A stretch of 23,615 nucleotides of DNA from Symbiodinium natans (Eukaryota > Sar > Dinophyceae > Suessiales > Symbiodiniaceae). Shown here piece by piece: positions 19,436 to 23,615 of the stretch (within the stretch, counting starts at the first letter, position 1; each line of letters starts with the position of its first letter). The DNA lies in contig CAJNDS010000153.1 in the NCBI GenBank assembly GCA_905221605.1, positions 190,001 to 213,615 on the forward strand. Reading direction: 5' to 3'. Below the pieces are notes generated by a model. That model worked only from the letters and a program-made list of their open reading frames with translations, was not told the DNA's origin and ran no database searches. A program made the position numbers and the translations under genes.

Positions 19436-20145
19436 CAACCCGGTTCTTGCCTTTGTGGCCACCAAACTTGAGCTATCCCAACCGGGTTCTTTCCTTAACG
19501 GCCACCAAATCACGAAAGCTAGCTCCTGGGAGCTCGCGAGAGTTGTCGTTTACAAGAATTCTCTCTAGTGTTCAGCTGGGTCAAGAAGCGACTCCGACCC
19601 TTAAGTGGTCTGAAAATCAAAGAGATAAAGGGCTGTGGAGGGGGGGGGGGGGGGGGGGGGGGGCCCCCTCCCCCCCCTTATAGGATTGACAAAATCAATC
19701 TTAAGGTGCCCCCCCCCCCACTCCTTTCAGGGTCCGCCTTAATTGATTTCTGGGGAGGGGGGGGGGGGGGGCCCCCCCCCCCCCCGTTTGGCCCCCCACC
19801 CCCCCCCCTTTTCAGGCTTCCCCCTCCGTCTTGGTCAGGCCCTGTTGTCGAGCTGTAAGGCCCCGGGATGAGCATTCGAATCCGCAGCTTCCGACAGCTC
19901 TTGTCCGCTGCGTGTCCCATCATGTTTCGTTTTGCTTACACCGATTCGGCAGTCCCGTCCTGCTCGGCCGCGCTGCTGCGCCCGCACTTCTCCTGCCTGA
20001 CTCGAAAAAAGCTTGCTTGTCAGCCGGGTTTCTAGCTTTCGTGGCCCCGATCTCAAGTTTGAGGTATCCTAACCGGGTTCTTGCTTGGCCACGCCACCCA
20101 ACTTGAGGTATCACAACCAGATTCTTTCCTTACCTACTACCAGGG
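19436..20145. repeat. ~43-nt repeats split by a ~0.5 kb block
   Basis: Units containing AACC(C)GGTTCTT(T/G)CCTT, then GGCCACC, then AACTTGAG-TATC occur twice at about 19436-19515 and twice at about 20050-20145. The intervening block begins after CACGAAAGCTAG (19511-19522) and ends at its exact reverse complement CTAGCTTTCGTG (20032-20043). The pattern suggests an array interrupted by an insertion with inverted ends, or two rearranged arrays. Confidence 0.5.
19640..19809. repeat. extreme G/C homopolymer block
   Basis: A run of 24 G (19640-19663) is followed at once by C-runs. Further C-runs lie near 19709-19718. A G15 run (19757-19771) abuts a C14 run (19772-19785), and more C-runs continue to about 19808. 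The G-then-C arrangement can fold back on itself completely. Run lengths are prone to sequencing or assembly error. Confidence 0.8.
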
Positions 20146-20204
20146 CACGCCGTTTTGGAACTCGGGAAAGTGTCATTCGGGAATGTGCCGAAAAGACGCC
20201 GCCT

Positions 20205-20314
20205 GCGTTCCAAGTTGACGTCCGTGTCCAAAATGATGCTGCTCGTGTTCCAGACTGATTCTTCTTCGCTCCAAAGTGATGCTGTCGTGCTTGCGTTCCA
20301 TATTGATTTTTTCC
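20205..20314. repeat. degenerate ~20-25-nt tandem repeat
   Basis: Five units start at about 20205, 20224, 20245, 20267 and 20293, each of the form G(C/T)GTTCCAAAGTGATGCTG: GCGTTCCAAGTTGACG, GTGTCCAAAATGATGCTG, GTGTTCCAGACTGATT, CGCTCCAAAGTGATGCTG and GCGTTCCATATTGATT. It lies about 160 bp before the leader-like sequence of the Ubl/RCC1 gene. No coding interpretation is convincing. Confidence 0.5.
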
Positions 20315-20474
20315 ATAGAGCCAGTCGCATCGACGGTGATACCCACACGACTTCGTGATTTCTTGGATACATAAGTCTCGGATGTCGGGCAGGTATATAT
20401 GTATCAGACGGACTCATAGGGCTGCGACCGCGGGCGTGCGCGAATGAATCTTAAAGCCCTTCAACACTGAGGCG

Positions 20475-20485
20475 TTTGGCCCAAG
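20475..20485 (+). other. candidate relict spliced-leader 3' end
   Basis: TTTGGCCCAAG matches the last 11 bases of the dinoflagellate spliced leader (TTTGGCTCAAG, recalled from the literature) at 10 of 11. The bases before it (GAGGCG) weakly continue the leader (TAGCCAT) if one T is lost. It ends 41 nt before the ATG of the Ubl/RCC1-like gene, where a leader would sit in a retroposed mRNA. The match is short, so confidence is moderate. Confidence 0.45.
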
Positions 20486-20526
20486 ATGAGAACCATTGTC
20501 GGAGTGAGGGTTGCCTGCGTAGCACC

Positions 20527-21874
20527 ATGCCCCTTACCATTCAGGTGAGCCTGCTAAGTGGCAGGACAGCGTCACTCGAAGCAGAAGAAGAGGAGCGGGT
20601 AGGCTCGTTCAACAACAGGGCACAGAAGACTCTGGAAGTTGGCAGGGGCCGACTCGTGGACTCTTCTGGAAGCATTCTGAACTCGGCAGCCACTCTTGGG
20701 GAGTCTAGGTTGCAGAGCGGTGATGTGCTCACCTTGCAGATGAGCAACATTGTTCACACCAACATTGCTGCTTTTGCTGCGATCCTTGGCACCCGGCGCG
20801 GGGGGGGGGGGGGTGCTATCAGACGGCAGCTGCAGGATGTGCGACAGATCCAAGCATCGGGTGGGCGTTGCTGCTATACTGGGCGATGGGTCTGTTGTGA
20901 CCTGGGGCGCTGCGGACTGTCGTGGTGTGCAACATCAGCTGATGGACGTGAAGCAGATCCAGGCATCTGCGGAAGCATTTGCTGCCATTCTGGGCGACGG
21001 GTCTGTGGTCACGTGGGGTTCCACTGACCATGGTGGAGACAGCAGTGCTGTGCGAGACCAGTTGAAGGACGTGCGGCAGATACAAGCCCACAACACAGCT
21101 TTTGCTGCCGTTCTCGGTGATGGGTCTGTTGTGACCTGGGGTGATGCTGACAATGGTGGTGACAGCAGCGCTGTCCAAAATAAGCTCAAGGGCGTGCAGC
21201 AGATCCAAGCTACCATGTCGGCTTTTGCTGCCATTCTGCGCGATGGGTCCGTTGTGACCTGGGGCAATGCAGCCCTTGGTGGTGACAGCAGTTCCGTCCA
21301 TCATCAGCTTAACGACATGCGGCAGATCCAAGCAACTTTGGTGTCGTTTGCTGCCATTCGGGGCGATGGGTCTGTTGTGACCTGGGGCCGTTGTTTTAGC
21401 GGCGGCGACAGCAGTGACGCACAACATCGGCTGCAGGACGTGCAGCAGATCCAAGCTACCGATTTCGCATTTGCTGCCGTTCTGGGCGATGGGTCCGTCG
21501 TGACCTGGGGTGATGAAGGCAGCGGTGGCGACTGCACTGATGTGGAAGACCAGCTCAAGGACGTGCGTCAGATCCAAGCTACCAGCGACGCTTTTGCTGC
21601 CATTCTGGGCGATGGGTCTGTTGTGACCTGGGGCGATGATGGCCGTGGTGGTAATAGCAGGGCCGTGCAAGGTCAGCTTAAGGACGTGCAGCAGATCCAA
21701 GCATCTCCGTATGCCTTTGCTGCCATTTTGGGCAATGGCACTGTTGTGACCTGGGGAGACAGCGACAGCAGTCTTGTACAAAATGAGCTGCAGGGTGTGC
21801 AGCAGATCCAAACCAACGGCTCGGATTTTGCTGCAATTCGTGTCGATGGTTCTTTTGTGACCTGGGGCCGGTAG
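20527..21874 (+). CDS. ubiquitin-like / RCC1-like repeat protein, frameshifted
   Basis: The start is the ATG of MPLTIQVSLLSGRT. Residues 1-72 look like a ubiquitin-like fold (SGRTASLEAE, RAQKTLEVGRGRL, then LQSGDVLTLQM) without a C-terminal diglycine, so it is not a conjugated ubiquitin. Next come RCC1-like repeats of consensus AFAAILGDGSVVTWG, then GGDSSAV, a basic/Gln-rich QLKDVQQIQA, usually 41 residues each. These probably form a beta-propeller-like scaffold. Homologues are often auto-named UVR8 or HERC, but no UV-sensing Trp set or HECT domain is seen. No intron is visible. The first repeat core is replaced by R-R-G5 encoded by G14 (20800-20813). Frame 1 must shift to frame 2 between 20859 and 20867: 10 nt stand where neighbouring repeats have 12. 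This is either a real disabling indel or a sequence error. The gene ends WGR-TAG at 21874. The family call is firm; function and intactness are not. Confidence 0.85.
20885..21868 (+). repeat. coding tandem repeat, 123-bp period, nine units
   Basis: The codon for Asp (Asn in unit 8) of each DGSVVTWG motif starts at 20885, 20996, 21119, 21242, 21365, 21488, 21611, 21734 and 21845. Spacing is 123 nt (41 codons) except for the first and last intervals, which are 111 nt (four codons shorter). GATGGGTCTGTTGTGACCTG is almost unchanged at DNA level among the units, so the repeats duplicated recently or are kept alike by gene conversion. Confidence 0.92.
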
Positions 21875-22949
21875 TGAAAGAAGCAACGCTGACGACTTTG
21901 TAGGAACAGAAGCACAGCGTTTCTGCAGCGTCAACACCCTTTGCCACAATCTCTAGCTTGAGGCAGCGACCGTTTGCAAGCATTTCTTTCGCAGGCTGCG
22001 AACAAACCACTAGGTAATATCGTTTGCAGAGACCTTGTCTTGACATTCTTACTATGGCATTTACCCACTTTGAAACGGGTGTTTAAGCCCTGGGTCAATA
22101 TCCGGCTTTGAAAATTAAAGCGGCTTCTGCCTCGCGCAAGACTAGCAGAGTGGCATATGTCGCCATAGACATTGGACTCGCGCGGGTTCCTTTGTGAATC
22201 CTGCTGTAGGCATCCAGTGAGGTCCTGCTGTCGACAATCCATGAAGTGCACTTTTTTCCAATAACGGCATCGAAATGCTTTCGGTAGGAACACGCTTCCC
22301 AGGACCTCATTCTTTTCTTTTCAGGTTGGGTATGTCAGGTGCCCGGAAGCTCCAGCCTCCGGGGGAGTGCCCTGACATCCTCAGCGCAACACCAGAAACG
22401 AAGATTTGCGACGTCGTCCTGCATGAGTGCAGGCCACAGACGCCCAAGGCCGCAAGCAGTTGCCGAAAAGGCACGGAATCAATCCAGGCCTCCTGCGAAC
22501 ATTGTCTAGGGTAGGTTTTAAATTTTAAAGGGTTGTTGAACTCGCAGGTGACTCGAGGCTTGCGTGTGATCCTCTTCCGATGATCGGGGTGTGAGAGAGC
22601 TGCAACCCTGTAACAGCTAGCTACCATGCTGACTGTCGCTCCGAAGCGGCCGTAATGCTGCATGCAATGTCGTGGTGGCCCATATTGCATACAGCTGCAT
22701 ACACCCTCTATTTGTGCTGCTTGTGGTCTGAGTCAAAACGCACGGACCCTTGCGGCAGTAGGATGTTCGATTTCTTTCAACCGCTTGCGGCTTCATTGGC
22801 GCAGCAGCCATCCTCCGGAAAACGGAATCTTTGTCTGGGGCTTCGTGCCCCAAATTCCTTGCATGGCAGGGCGTATTCGCAGCCTGTGGGATCGACCCCT
22901 GGAACGGAGCCACTTGTTGGGGCCTTGGCACGAACAAGGGGAATTGAGA
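21875..22949. other. 3' flank, no gene recognised
   Basis: This follows the stop of the Ubl/RCC1-like gene. I see no A-tract or retroposon tail after the stop, no repeats and no recognisable frame. Frames of 100-127 codons on both strands look like chance. Confidence 0.5.
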
Positions 22950-23036
22950 ATGGAGGATTTTAGGGTAGGGGATATATTGAAGTTAGATAGGGATCATGTA
23001 GGGATGGCAGACCAGTGCTTATTGCTTATAGGTTCG
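22950..23036 (+). pseudogene. possible P4-type ATPase exon fragment
   Basis: An open frame reads MEDFRVGDILKLDRD, then HVGMADQCLLLIGS. The pattern V-G-D-I-x-x-L-x-x-D ... A-D-x-x-L-L-x-x-S is that of the actuator-domain start of P-type ATPases, especially lipid flippases (P4: VGDIV.L..D..PAD.LLL.SS). Here the usual Pro of PAD is Met. The downstream frame lacks the expected ETANLDGE motif, and no other ATPase motif (DKTGT, TGES) is seen in the window. Upstream residues of the same 167-codon frame (22662-23165) do not fit the family. It may be a lone exon fossil, an exon with unseen splice sites (GT follows at 23032), or a chance match. Codons are more A/T-rich than in the Ubl/RCC1 gene. Confidence 0.3.
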
Positions 23037-23279
23037 TGTATGTTCTTCGCTGGTCAGGGCCCCAAACGGCACAGGAAGGGAGGAAGGTGCTTTTTCCTTG
23101 AGTCTGTGCAGAGATGTGCAGAGCTTCTGTTCCTTTGGGGCTGTTCTCATGGAATGCTTCGGTGATGCGTCAGATGCTGTGGCTCATGTGGCTCATGGCA
23201 GAAAACAAGTTGCAGCACCTCACAGGGTCAGTTAGGGGTTGAAACCAAGTGTCGATCTTCCGAAATCGGCTGGTTCGTG

Positions 23280-23615
23280 AATTTTCTATCTCTAGTCTTC
23301 GGGAATGATAATGATTGATTTGGGGATTGAATTTAATATCTTGAATTATTAATGGACTTAGAAATTTCTTTAACCATAATATTTAGGAATTATTCTTATA
23401 TATCAATCTTATTTATGAATTTGCTTTTGGTATTTGATTTCTAATTCTAAATTAATTTCTTCTTTTCTTAGATTTTTTTTGGATTCTTAATTATGAATTG
23501 GGCAGGATCTTCAATATTATATTTCTAAATACTAATGAAGTTAATGATTTTTTTCTTAAAATATCCGCAATGATAATATTTTAGGGAATTTCATGAACTA
23601 GGAAATTAGAATCTA
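23280..23615. other. abruptly AT-rich block, about 20% GC
   Basis: From about 23280 to the window end, G+C falls to roughly 18-25% per 60-base line, against about half elsewhere. Short motifs recur (GAATTATT, TTCTAA, TTAATTTCT). Stops are frequent in all frames, and I recognise no organellar gene. It could be the edge of an AT-rich transposable element, an organellar insertion or an AT-rich intron. Confidence 0.85.

Noticed and set aside
20819-21949. 376-codon minus-strand frame across the RCC1-like repeats
   Set aside because: It is the antisense of a repeat whose period is a multiple of three. Its 'protein' only mirrors the sense repeat, while the sense strand encodes a recognisable family.
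23280-23615. Mitochondrial cox1/cob/cox3 fragment
   Set aside because: Reading all frames gave stops throughout and no motif of these proteins that I recognise. Organellar origin remains untested.

Overview
The window looks like dinoflagellate nuclear DNA, of the Symbiodiniaceae, Polarella or Prorocentrum kind. Three signs point there. First, a gene at 20527-21874 encodes a ubiquitin-like head followed by many copies of a short 'AFAAILGDGSVVTWG' repeat, a protein type I associate with expanded dinoflagellate families. Second, there are many short internal tracts of the TTTAGGG telomere repeat, which is the repeat used by dinoflagellates and plants. Third, an 11-base match (10/11) to the 3' end of the dinoflagellate spliced leader lies just upstream of that gene. 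No bacterial operon structure, ribosome binding sites, tRNA or rRNA is visible. The genus is not determined, and no database was searched.

Layout. From 1 to about 17.5 kb the window is nearly gene-free. It carries fourteen to sixteen interstitial TTTAGGG/CCCTAAA tracts in both orientations, a set of roughly 55-120 bp inverted-repeat (MITE-like) hairpins with G-run/C-run arms, several perfect palindromes, G-run/C-run modules (9.0-9.4 kb) and a few simple repeats. Open frames here are weak. The best are a 90-residue two-helix frame at 9801-10073 and a 59-codon frame at 2633-2812. From 17.5 to 20.4 kb the telomeric tracts stop. This part holds a large hairpin element (18799-18919), a degenerate repeat built around GGTCC/GAATTT (19085-19385), a block of very long G and C homopolymers (19640-19809) bracketed by related ~43-nt repeats and a 12-nt inverted repeat, and a degenerate 20-25-nt repeat (20205-20314).

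The one convincing gene is the intronless Ubl/RCC1-like-repeat gene at 20527-21874. It has nine clear 'DGSVVTWG' units, mostly at an exact 123-nt period. It is damaged near its start: a G14 run replaces the core of the first repeat, and a frame change falls between 20859 and 20867. Lack of introns plus a leader-like sequence 41 nt before the ATG suggests that it arose by retroposition of a trans-spliced mRNA. Downstream, 22950-23036 encodes a short stretch resembling the actuator-domain segment of P4-type ATPases, probably an exon fossil. The last ~335 bp (from ~23280) switch abruptly to about 20% GC.

Nothing here forms an operon or a working pathway. The most notable content is structural: the telomere-repeat tracts (some as inverted pairs around ~100 bp), the hairpin family and the likely retrogene.
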